Source of the DNA: Legionellales bacterium UBA4722
GTDB lineage: Bacteria; Pseudomonadota; Gammaproteobacteria; DSM-16500
Direction of reading: 5' to 3'
DNA length: 12,597 nucleotides
NCBI GenBank assembly: GCA_002404295.1
Contig: DHJK01000215.1
Coordinates: forward strand, 1 to 12,597
Numbering within the stretch: position 1 is the first letter of the stretch; each line of letters starts with the position of its first letter. Shown piece after piece: positions 5,422 through 11,628 of this stretch. A model generated the notes under the pieces. That model saw only the letters and a program-made list of their open reading frames with translations. It made no database searches and was not told where the DNA came from. Both the position numbers and the translations under genes were made by a program.

Positions 5422-6501
5422 TTACAATTTTTTTAGCCATGATTCAATCGTTAGATAGCGTTTTTCTTTGATTTTTTGTGCAAGCTCTAGACCTGTGTAA
5501 TGCTCAGTTAATTCTTTGATCTCTATTGATTTGACAGCCTCAAAACACGCAAGCAGCCAATCTGTTGTAGGGTTAGACGAACATGCAGCACAGCTTAGTA
5601 AAAAATCGTTGAAACGGCCGGGGCGTCGAAGTGCATCTGTCGCTAGTAATAAATTAAGCAAGTCACTGGTATTTAAATTTTTGGCATCTTGATAGTAGGG
5701 TAAAAATTTAGAGACTAAAATGGCCATCTCTCGGTAATCCGTGGGCACACGATACCGATCGCAAAGGGTTTTAATTTCGCTTTCAGAGAGCGTGTGTAGT
5801 AATGCCGCAAAACGGATTTGAGGGCTAGAAGAAATTTTTACTGATTGGTTGAGAGCGATTAATCCTGTGCCGGATGAAATAATTTGTGGGAATAATATAG
5901 CTAATGCATTGCAGGCAGCTAACACAGCAAAAAAATTCTCAGGATGTTGTTCTATTAACGCGCGCTCAAATTCTTTCCAAACACGTTCAGCAACAAGCGC
6001 ATCGACTTCGCCTTGTTCAACCATTTTTCGCATCAATAGCAACGTATCCGGTGCTACATCGAAACCAAAGCGCGCATTAAAACGTGCAACTCGTAAAATT
6101 CTGACAGGATCTTCTGCAAAAGCGAGAGAGACATGCCGTAAGATTTTTTTTTCTAAATCTGCTTGTCCGTGATAGGGATCAATGATTTCGCCGGTAGGTG
6201 TTTGCGCCATCGCATTGATTGTTAAGTCACGTCTTTTTAAATCTTCTTCCAGTGAAACGGTAGGTGAGGCATCAAAAGAAAATCCGGTGTAACCGCGCCC
6301 TACTTTACGCTCTGTGCGCGCTAAGGCATATTCTTCGTTGGTTTTAGGATGAAGAAAAACAGGAAAGTCTTTTCCTACTTGGCGGTAGCCCGCACGCAAC
6401 ATGTCATCCACTGTTGCGCCTACGACGACCCAGTCCTTTTCTTTGACGGGTAAACCTAATAATTGATCGCGAACGGCGCCGCCGACTAAGTAGATTTTCA
6501 T
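5422..6501 (-). CDS. cca: CCA tRNA nucleotidyltransferase with a degenerate HD domain
   Basis: Cca adds or repairs the 3'-CCA of tRNA in the cytosol without a template. The start is the ATG at 6501, giving MKIYLVGGAVRD, the usual N-terminus. It overlaps the upstream stop as ATGA; an in-frame ATG at 6534 would add 11 unrelated residues. The nucleotidyltransferase domain is intact: LVGGAVRD (5-12), ExD at 21/23 (EKDW, where E. coli has DRDW), DFPVFLHP, EEYALARTERK, RRDLTINAMA (90-99) and EDPVRILRVARF. The product is 359 residues against 412 in E. coli. The C-terminal region aligns but is shortened: E. coli HDLGKG is HTLSES here, and the HHGHG and EFHD segments are lost, so no HD metal site is visible. 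The enzyme probably keeps CCA addition but lacks the phosphohydrolase activity. It is the last gene of the ybeY operon. Confidence 0.95.
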   Translation of the reverse strand: MKIYLVGGAVRDQLLGLPVKEKDWVVVGATVDDMLRAGYRQVGKDFPVFLHPKTNEEYALARTERKVGRGYTGFSFDASPTVSLEEDLKRRDLTINAMAQTPTGEIIDPYHGQADLEKKILRHVSLAFAEDPVRILRVARFNARFGFDVAPDTLLLMRKMVEQGEVDALVAERVWKEFERALIEQHPENFFAVLAACNALAILFPQIISSGTGLIALNQSVKISSSPQIRFAALLHTLSESEIKTLCDRYRVPTDYREMAILVSKFLPYYQDAKNLNTSDLLNLLLATDALRRPGRFNDFLLSCAACSSNPTTDWLLACFEAVKSIEIKELTEHYTGLELAQKIKEKRYLTIESWLKKL

Positions 6502-7304
6502 AGATGCTTCGCCTTGAGTGCAAGGGCTGCGCAATGCACATTATATCTTAAATGCTCTGGATTTAAGGTTCCTACTATAATGCTGCTGATGCCCTGCTCT
6601 TCGAAAATAAACTGCATGGCTGTCTGAATTGGATCAGCATCGGCATCGGCAATTTTTTGCAGATGTCCGCTCACTAATGCTTTTTTAATAAAGATACCTT
6701 TATTTTTTTGCTTTGCATGAGCAATCACGGGTTGTTCAAGGGTGTGAGTAGGATTATAGGTCACCATGACTACATCCGATTGGTCAACTGCCAAGAGCCC
6801 ACCTTCAAGGGTTTTAGTTGACATACCAAAGGCGCGTATTAAACCTGATTTTTTCAAATCGGCTAATGTTGAAAATACATTATCTTGATCAATAATTTTT
6901 TTATCTTCTCCATTGGAATGCACTAATACAATATCTAAATAATCTGTTTTTAAACGGTTTAAGCTGCGTTCAATGCTAGTGCGCAGATTTGTTGTTGAAA
7001 AATCGAAAGAAGATTCGCCATTAATGAATTCTTCACCTACTTTTGTGCATAGTATCCAATTTTGGCGCTGACTTTTAAGTAATTTTCCTAAACGTTCTTC
7101 ACTGGTGCCATAGGCGGGTGCTGTATCTAATATATTAATACCTAATTCTTCAGCACAATAAAGTAATTCAATAATTTCATTGTCGGAAGGCAAATCGAAA
7201 GTTTCTGGATAATTGATTTTTTGATTGCGACCAAACTTAACAGTGCCGAGACCAATTTGACTGACAGAAATGCCTGTGTTGCCGAGTAAAGTTTTTTGTA
7301 TCAT
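6498..7304 (-). CDS. Aldo/keto reductase family oxidoreductase
   Basis: This is a 268-residue single-domain protein with a TIM-barrel aldo/keto reductase pattern. It starts with GISVSQIGLGTVKFG, followed by GINILDTAPAYGTSEERLG with catalytic Asp60 and Tyr65. Lys88 is in LCTKVG and His129 in DIVLVHSNG, completing the Asp-Tyr-Lys-His tetrad. The later GLIRAFGMS and the C-terminal ISSIIVGTLNPEHL are also typical. Members reduce carbonyls with NADPH in the cytosol; the substrate cannot be read from the sequence. The gene overlaps both neighbours by ATGA (FAD oxidoreductase upstream, cca downstream), so it is translationally coupled in the operon. Co-occurrence with a FAD oxidoreductase hints at a shared redox substrate, but that is only inference. 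It is slightly shorter than many family members (about 280-330). Confidence 0.9.
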   Translation of the reverse strand: MIQKTLLGNTGISVSQIGLGTVKFGRNQKINYPETFDLPSDNEIIELLYCAEELGINILDTAPAYGTSEERLGKLLKSQRQNWILCTKVGEEFINGESSFDFSTTNLRTSIERSLNRLKTDYLDIVLVHSNGEDKKIIDQDNVFSTLADLKKSGLIRAFGMSTKTLEGGLLAVDQSDVVMVTYNPTHTLEQPVIAHAKQKNKGIFIKKALVSGHLQKIADADADPIQTAMQFIFEEQGISSIIVGTLNPEHLRYNVHCAALALKAKHL

Positions 7305-8506
7305 GTGAGTAATTTATCCCATATCGGTTTTGCAAGAGCAGGAATGGGCCACGCACGTAGTTCACGCAGATCTGCAATACAAGGCTCGATGTTATTGTTG
7401 ACTAAGCATTGCATAATTTCTGCAGCAAGCAATGGTGCGAAGGCTAACTTAGTAGGCCATGCAACAATCATATTTTCAATTTCTTGTAAGTAACAGGAAT
7501 CAGGACGATGACCATTAGGCTGCGAATTTTCTGCGCGGTCTACATAAAAACTGGCAAATTCGGCGTTTGAAAAATCAAGCCAAGGAAATAATTCTTTTAA
7601 TTCTTTTTTTGCAACTTGGGTTTGTTCTTCAGCGCTTAATTTTATGCCTTCTTCAGCAATTTGTCCGCCTAGATACCATATGGATTTGCCATCGTGTGCT
7701 TTGTGTGTGGTGATGGTTAAACGCGGTGTCGCACCTAAACCTAAGCAGTGTGCATAGAGCGGGTACTCAAGATCGTGTTTGACTATTACCATATGCAGAG
7801 GTCGACGTTGTGCGGCCAGTGTATGATGTTTTAATTTTTTTAAGATGAGTTCGTTGCCGCCACCTGCAGTGAAAATATATTTTTTTGCATTGACTTGCAC
7901 GGTTTGCATGGGTGCAGCGTGAATCTCAAGTGAAACTAAGCGATCATTATCATCAAATTCCAGTTGATTTTCTTCCATGGGATCAATTTTAAAAATTATA
8001 TCTTGATTAGGCATCATGAGTTCACGCAGTAATGCATAGACATCAATGACGGTTTCATCAAGAGAGTAAACTTGACCTTGAAATTGTGGGTGTTTAAATA
8101 TGTCTGGAAAATTATTTTTAGATAGGGACTCTGTGTGACTTTTTAAAGCAAGATTTGCTAAAAATCCCGCTACTTTTGAAGTGAGAGAACCGGTGGACCA
8201 AAGATATTGTTGGTTTGATAAAACAGGCACATTTGATAAATCAATTTCGCCAATCCCTTGTAAGCAATCTTTCCAAATGCTTGGCATATTAGCAATGGCT
8301 TGTGCAGCTGAATTGTTTTGACCATGCAGCGCATATTTCATGCCGCCGTGGATAATGCCTTGTGCTTTATGCGTTTGCCCGCCGCCTAAACTGCCCGATT
8401 CTAATAAAATGACGGATAAACCAGCTTGTCGTAAACGATTTAATAACCATAATCCTGCAATACCGCCACCAATGATTGCGATATCAGTTTGTACTACTTT
8501 ATTCAT
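7301..8506 (-). CDS. FAD-dependent oxidoreductase (DAO superfamily, GlpD/LhgO-like)
   Basis: The 401-residue protein begins with a FAD-binding Rossmann motif, IAIIGGGIAGLWLLNRL, with Gly at 13-15 and 18 and the ribose-binding Glu36. It continues SGSLGGGQTHKAQGIIHGG (38-55), which resembles the IHGG segment of glycerol-3-phosphate dehydrogenase. Further DAO-type features are KYIFTAGGGNEL, where the FAD domain closes, and a C-terminal PDSCYLQEIENMIVAWPTKLA. No transmembrane segment is visible. The superfamily oxidises amines or alcohols such as glycerol 3-phosphate or 2-hydroxyglutarate; the substrate is unknown here. AGAGG six bases before the ATG is the ribosome-binding site, and only 9 bases separate it from gcdH. 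Its neighbour gcdH makes a role in organic-acid oxidation possible but unproven. Confidence 0.88.
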   Translation of the reverse strand: MNKVVQTDIAIIGGGIAGLWLLNRLRQAGLSVILLESGSLGGGQTHKAQGIIHGGMKYALHGQNNSAAQAIANMPSIWKDCLQGIGEIDLSNVPVLSNQQYLWSTGSLTSKVAGFLANLALKSHTESLSKNNFPDIFKHPQFQGQVYSLDETVIDVYALLRELMMPNQDIIFKIDPMEENQLEFDDNDRLVSLEIHAAPMQTVQVNAKKYIFTAGGGNELILKKLKHHTLAAQRRPLHMVIVKHDLEYPLYAHCLGLGATPRLTITTHKAHDGKSIWYLGGQIAEEGIKLSAEEQTQVAKKELKELFPWLDFSNAEFASFYVDRAENSQPNGHRPDSCYLQEIENMIVAWPTKLAFAPLLAAEIMQCLVNNNIEPCIADLRELRAWPIPALAKPIWDKLLT

Positions 8507-8515
8507 TACAACCTC

Positions 8516-9691
8516 TTATGTAAATGCGGATAGGCCAGTTTGTGCGTGCCCTAAAATTAATGCGTGTATATCTTCGGTTCCTTCGTAGGTTTTGACTGTT
8601 TCAAGATTTAACATGTGCCGGATAACATGGAATTCTTCCATAATGCCATTGCCTCCGTGGATATCGCGCGCTTCACGTGCAATATCTAATGCAATGAGTG
8701 TTGAATTTCGTTTTATAAGTGAAACCATTTGTGATGCAGCAAGATTTTCATCTTTTAAACGCCCTGCTCTCAAACAACCTTGTAGCGCTAAGCTAATTTG
8801 CGTCTGCATATTTGCTAATTTAGCTTGAATGAGTTGGTTTGCTGCAAGCGGTCTGCCAAATTGTTTGCGATCCAAGGCGTATTGTCTTGCTGCATGCCAA
8901 CAAAATTCTGCGGCACCTAAGACGCCCCAAGCAATGCCGTAACGTGCGTTATCCAAACAACCCAATGGGCCCGATAAACCATCTGCATTTGGTAATTCCT
9001 GGTCAGCGGATACAAAAACATTATCCATGACAATTTCACCCGTTATCGATGCACGCATACTCATTTTGCCATGCATGACCGGTGCCGATAACCCTTTCAT
9101 TTCTTTTTCTAAAATAAAACCTCGAATACGGCCTTTATCATTTTTAGCCCAGACAATAAACACATCTGCAATAGGTGAATTCGTGATCCACATTTTATTG
9201 CCTTTCAAAGTGTAACCGCCTGACGTAGTTTTGGCCTGCGATTCCATGCTATTTGGATCAGAGCCATGATTAGGTTCTGTTAAACCAAAGCATCCAATCC
9301 ACTCGCCTGTTGCGAGTTTTGGTAAATATTTTTGACGTTGCTCTTCTGAGCCATACGCATAAATGGCGTGCATGACTAGACTGGATTGCACGCTGAGTGC
9401 AGAACGATATCCCGAATCGACTCTTTCAATTTCTCGTGCTAATAAGCCATAAGAAACAGCATTAATACCCGCGCATCCGTACCCTTGAATAGTTGCACCT
9501 AAAAAACCAGCTTGGCCCATTTCGCGCATGATTTCACGGTCAAAGTGTTCATTATGAAAAGCTTCCAAAATCCGTGGTTGTAATTTATCTTGCGCATAAG
9601 CACGCGCTGCATCACGAATCAAGCGTTCTTCTGGATTTAATTGTTGCTCAAATAAAAAAGGGTCGTCCCAATGAAAAGTAGGTTTAGACAT
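8516..9691 (-). CDS. gcdH: Glutaryl-CoA dehydrogenase (acyl-CoA dehydrogenase family)
   Basis: The enzyme is a FAD-dependent acyl-CoA dehydrogenase that oxidatively decarboxylates glutaryl-CoA to crotonyl-CoA, late in lysine and tryptophan breakdown. The true start is MSKPTFHW at 9691, giving 391 residues. AAGGA sits just upstream, and a longer in-frame ATG at 9772 would add 27 unrelated residues overlapping corC. It is strikingly close to GcdH: VDSGYRSALSVQSSLV (91-106), ECFGLTEP-type flavin motif CFGLTEPNHGSDP (134-146), MWITNSP, NARYGIAWGVLGAAEFCWH (248-266), and YEGTEDIHALILG with catalytic Glu370. The YRSxxSVQSS stretch distinguishes GcdH from other acyl-CoA dehydrogenases. It starts 7 bases after the corC stop. 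Electrons would pass to electron-transfer flavoprotein. No other lysine-degradation gene is visible nearby. Confidence 0.94.
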   Translation of the reverse strand: MSKPTFHWDDPFLFEQQLNPEERLIRDAARAYAQDKLQPRILEAFHNEHFDREIMREMGQAGFLGATIQGYGCAGINAVSYGLLAREIERVDSGYRSALSVQSSLVMHAIYAYGSEEQRQKYLPKLATGEWIGCFGLTEPNHGSDPNSMESQAKTTSGGYTLKGNKMWITNSPIADVFIVWAKNDKGRIRGFILEKEMKGLSAPVMHGKMSMRASITGEIVMDNVFVSADQELPNADGLSGPLGCLDNARYGIAWGVLGAAEFCWHAARQYALDRKQFGRPLAANQLIQAKLANMQTQISLALQGCLRAGRLKDENLAASQMVSLIKRNSTLIALDIAREARDIHGGNGIMEEFHVIRHMLNLETVKTYEGTEDIHALILGHAQTGLSAFT

Positions 9692-9698
9692 AGTTTCC

Positions 9699-10538
9699 TT
9701 ACTCTTTAATAGTTTCCAGTAAATGAATTCGACGATTGTCGCTGTGTAATACTTTAAAATGAAAATTTTCAATTTTTATTACTTCGCCGCGTTTTGGCAA
9801 ATGTCCAAAGCCTTGTAATATTAAGCCGCCAATCGTATCAAATTCTTCATCACTTAATTCTGAATCAAAATATTCGTTGAAATCATCGATGGGTGTTGTT
9901 GCTTTTACTATGTAGGAACCATCCGTTTGTTTTTTAATTTCATCATCTTCTTCGATGTCATATTCATCTTCAATGTCACCGACGATTTGTTCTAGAACGT
10001 CTTCGATAGTAACTAATCCTGCAACATGACCATATTCATTAATGACGACAGCCATATGGTGATGGCTGACACGAAATTCACGTAGTAATATATCTAAGCG
10101 TTTGCTTTGTGGAACAAATACGGCAGAGCGCATAATTTGATGGATATCAAATGGGTTTGTTTCAGTATTTAAAGAGTATTTGATTAAATCCTTGGCAAGT
10201 AAAATGCCAATGACATCGTGGCTGTTGCTGTCAGTCACAGGAAAGCGCGAATGTCCTGATTCAATAACGAGTGGCAGTATTGCGTTGAATGGGCTGTCAC
10301 TTTCAATCACAATCATTTGCGCTTTGGGGATCATGACATCACGTACATGCATTTCAGCAACTTGTAGTACGCTTTCAATCATATGCAGCACATCCGCGCT
10401 TAAAATAGCGCGATCACCCGCATCGCGTAATATTTCCATCAATTGTTCTCGATCTTTAGGTTCGCGTACTAACAAATCGCTTAAGCGTTCCAGCCACGTG
10501 CGATGTTTAGAGTGCGCTATTTTAGAATCATCTTCCAT
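9699..10538 (-). CDS. corC: CorC/YbeX CBS-domain protein
   Basis: The 279-residue cytosolic protein has a pair of CBS domains. The first, about 65-122, contains VRDVMIPKAQM and GHSRFPV; the second, about 134-193, contains FVPQSKRLDILLREF and YGHVAGLVTIEDVLEQIVGDIEDEYD. A CorC_HlyC (transporter-associated) domain follows at about 205-278, containing FNEYF, DTIGGLILQGFGHLP and RGEVIKI. This matches E. coli YbeX/CorC, linked to Mg/Co efflux and, through its operon, to ribosome biology. CBS pairs of this type bind adenine nucleotides. Its ATG overlaps the ybeY stop (TAATG), as expected for the ybeYX pair. In E. coli lnt follows; here gcdH follows instead, after 7 bases. No membrane segment is present, so it is CorC rather than a CNNM transporter. 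Confidence 0.94.
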   Translation of the reverse strand: MEDDSKIAHSKHRTWLERLSDLLVREPKDREQLMEILRDAGDRAILSADVLHMIESVLQVAEMHVRDVMIPKAQMIVIESDSPFNAILPLVIESGHSRFPVTDSNSHDVIGILLAKDLIKYSLNTETNPFDIHQIMRSAVFVPQSKRLDILLREFRVSHHHMAVVINEYGHVAGLVTIEDVLEQIVGDIEDEYDIEEDDEIKKQTDGSYIVKATTPIDDFNEYFDSELSDEEFDTIGGLILQGFGHLPKRGEVIKIENFHFKVLHSDNRRIHLLETIKE

Positions 10539-11005
10539 TATTTTTCACCTTGTTGATAAGGGTTAGGGAAACCTAACTCTTTTAAAATAGTTATTTCTAT
10601 AGATTCCATTTTATCTGCATCTGCTGGGATTTCATGATCATAACCTAACAAATGCAGTGTGCCATGGATAACCATGTGCGCCCAATGTGCTGTCGTGGGT
10701 TTATTTTGTTCTTGTGCTTCTTGATGAACAACGGCGGCGCAAATAACGATATCGCCCAAGAGGGGGAATTCATCCTCAATGAGATCTGTAGACATGTCAT
10801 AGGGAAATGATAATACATTGGTTGGGCCAGCTTTATGTCGGTAGTGGGTATTGAGTTCAGTCATTTCTTGAGTATCGACTACACGAATAGTCATTTCAAT
10901 ATCAGGTGTTTTGCGTTTTAAAACTTCTTGAGCCCATTGTTTTAATTGTGCGGCTGTGGGCATTTCATTTTTAGGCACAGCGCGTTGGACAGTAATAAGA
11001 TGCAT
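10538..11005 (-). CDS. ybeY: Endoribonuclease/rRNA maturation factor YbeY
   Basis: YbeY is a zinc-dependent single-strand endoribonuclease needed for 16S rRNA 3' processing and 70S quality control in the cytosol. The 155-residue product (also 155 in E. coli) carries HGTLHLLGYDH at 114-124, with zinc ligands His114, His118 and His124. It also has TNVLSFPY (62-69) and LGDIVIC (83-89), both conserved. The ATG at 11005 gives a normal N-terminus, and a weak AGGT lies upstream. It is the first gene of the six-gene minus-strand operon. The usual upstream partner ybeZ (PhoH-like) is not next to it; a non-coding region with DnaA-type boxes lies there instead. Confidence 0.95.
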   Translation of the reverse strand: MHLITVQRAVPKNEMPTAAQLKQWAQEVLKRKTPDIEMTIRVVDTQEMTELNTHYRHKAGPTNVLSFPYDMSTDLIEDEFPLLGDIVICAAVVHQEAQEQNKPTTAHWAHMVIHGTLHLLGYDHEIPADADKMESIEITILKELGFPNPYQQGEK

Positions 11006-11105
11006 GGCATTAATTACCTAGGTCATTTTTGTTGTGGCTGGCTTTGCGCGTATATCGGATGGCGTCCAAGGGGGATCTGTGGCTCTTAGTAACTATGGTA
11101 GCTGG

Positions 11106-11134
11106 ATTATATATGAAAAAAGGTGGTATTCCAA
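11106..11134 (-). promoter_or_regulatory. Sigma70-type promoter of the ybeY-corC-gcdH-cca operon
   Basis: On the minus strand TTGGAA (11134-11129), a 17-base spacer and a perfect TATAAT (11111-11106) form a strong-looking promoter. Transcription would start near 11099 and give a leader of about 94 bases before ybeY. It is the only clear promoter upstream of six tightly packed minus-strand genes (11005 to 5422). The leader contains a two-codon ATG-ACC-TAG reading frame just before ybeY, which may be incidental. The DnaA-box cluster begins 32 bases upstream of the -35. Confidence 0.6.
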
Positions 11135-11166
11135 ACGAGGGATAAAAAGCGGCTGTTTTGTGTGGG

Positions 11167-11257
11167 GTTATCCACAGAAACTGTGGATAACATTGTGGCT
11201 AACTCTGTGACAAGCAGGGGAGAAGTCGGGATAAAGTTTTACCAAGGGTTATCCCTA
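11167..11257. promoter_or_regulatory. Cluster of DnaA-box-like sites with a perfect twin-box palindrome
   Basis: Two perfect DnaA consensus boxes face each other: TTATCCACA at 11168-11176 and TGTGGATAA at 11182-11190. With their flanks they form an 11-base perfect inverted repeat around AAA (11167-11191). A third box, TGTGGCTAA (11194-11202), differs by one base. TCGGGATAA (11226-11234) and TTATCCCTA (11249-11257) are two-mismatch variants. An AT-rich stretch with TATAAA and TATAAT follows at 11258-11292. The block sits between leftward ybeY and a rightward ATPase gene, with no gene of its own. It could be an origin, a DnaA titration or reactivation site, or DnaA control of the ybeY operon. 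The boxes are certain; the function is not. I see no supportable gene in 11293-11390. Confidence 0.6.
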
Positions 11258-11390
11258 AGTGTATAAACTTGTTTATAATCAGTTTGTTATGCGTCATTTT
11301 CGGAGGAATTTTTGAGTTTTTTCTTATGATGCAGAAATCATGTGTCAGAATTAACCTGTGTAGAATTATCGTAACGATTACGGCTGGACT

Positions 11391-11550
11391 AATTGTGAAC
11401 GTGCCTTAATCCTCGTCATTGCGAGCGCGAGCGAAGCAACCTAGTCTTTTCAACGCTGCTTTTGAGACTCAACGATACTAATCATCTTTGAAAAGACTAG
11501 GTTGCTTCGCTCGCGCTCGCAATGACGAGGATTAAGGCGCGTTCACGATT
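11391..11550. repeat. Long palindrome with 61-base arms (paired copies of the dispersed repeat)
   Basis: The arms at 11391-11451 and 11490-11550 are inverted copies matching at 59 of 61 positions, around a 38-base loop. Each arm carries the repeat core (CCTCGTCATTGCGAGCG, then AGCAACCTAGTCTTTTC), also found singly at 4182-4232. The left part of the loop (AACGCTGCT) belongs to the repeat too, since it is present in the 4182 copy. The DNA could extrude a cruciform, and any transcript would form a long hairpin. It has no open reading frame of note. It may insulate the ATPase gene from the DnaA-box region. Confidence 0.85.
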
Positions 11551-11582
11551 GGGTCAGTGAAACTCGCTTTGCATTATGCTTC

Positions 11583-11624
11583 TAACCCGGTTAAAATGAA
11601 CTAACCAATATATTAACCGGGTTA
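11583..11624 (+). promoter_or_regulatory. Paired inverted operator-like sites upstream of the AAA ATPase
   Basis: TAACCCGGTTAA (11583-11594) and TTAACCGGGTTA (11613-11624) are exact inverted copies, and each is itself nearly palindromic. Their centres are 30 bases apart, about three helical turns, which suits cooperative binding by a dimeric repressor. A half site, TAACC, lies between them (11602-11606). A -10-like TATATT (11609-11614) overlaps the second site, which ends 4 bases before the ATG at 11629. A protein bound here would block the promoter and start region. The regulator is unknown. Confidence 0.6.
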
Positions 11625-11628
11625 AAAA

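Noticed and set aside
5255..5440. 61-codon minus-strand frame overlapping the end of cca
   Set aside because: It lies across the palindromic element, has no ribosome-binding site or family resemblance, and its start is inside cca in another frame.
6502..6534. Upstream in-frame ATG for cca at 6534
   Set aside because: The 11 extra residues are unlike the family, and the ATGA overlap at 6501 gives the conserved MKIYLVGGAVRD start.
9692..9772. Upstream in-frame ATG for gcdH at 9772
   Set aside because: It would add 27 hydrophobic/basic residues foreign to the family and overlap corC by 74 bases. The ATG at 9691 has its own AAGGA.
11302..11409. Orphan ribosome-binding-like GGAGGA (11302-11307) followed by short frames, including a GTG frame beginning VSELT that recalls some DnaA N-termini near the DnaA boxes
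   Set aside because: The TTG after the GGAGGA closes after five codons. The VSELT frame stops after about ten residues and shows no further DnaA similarity, so a dnaA remnant cannot be supported.
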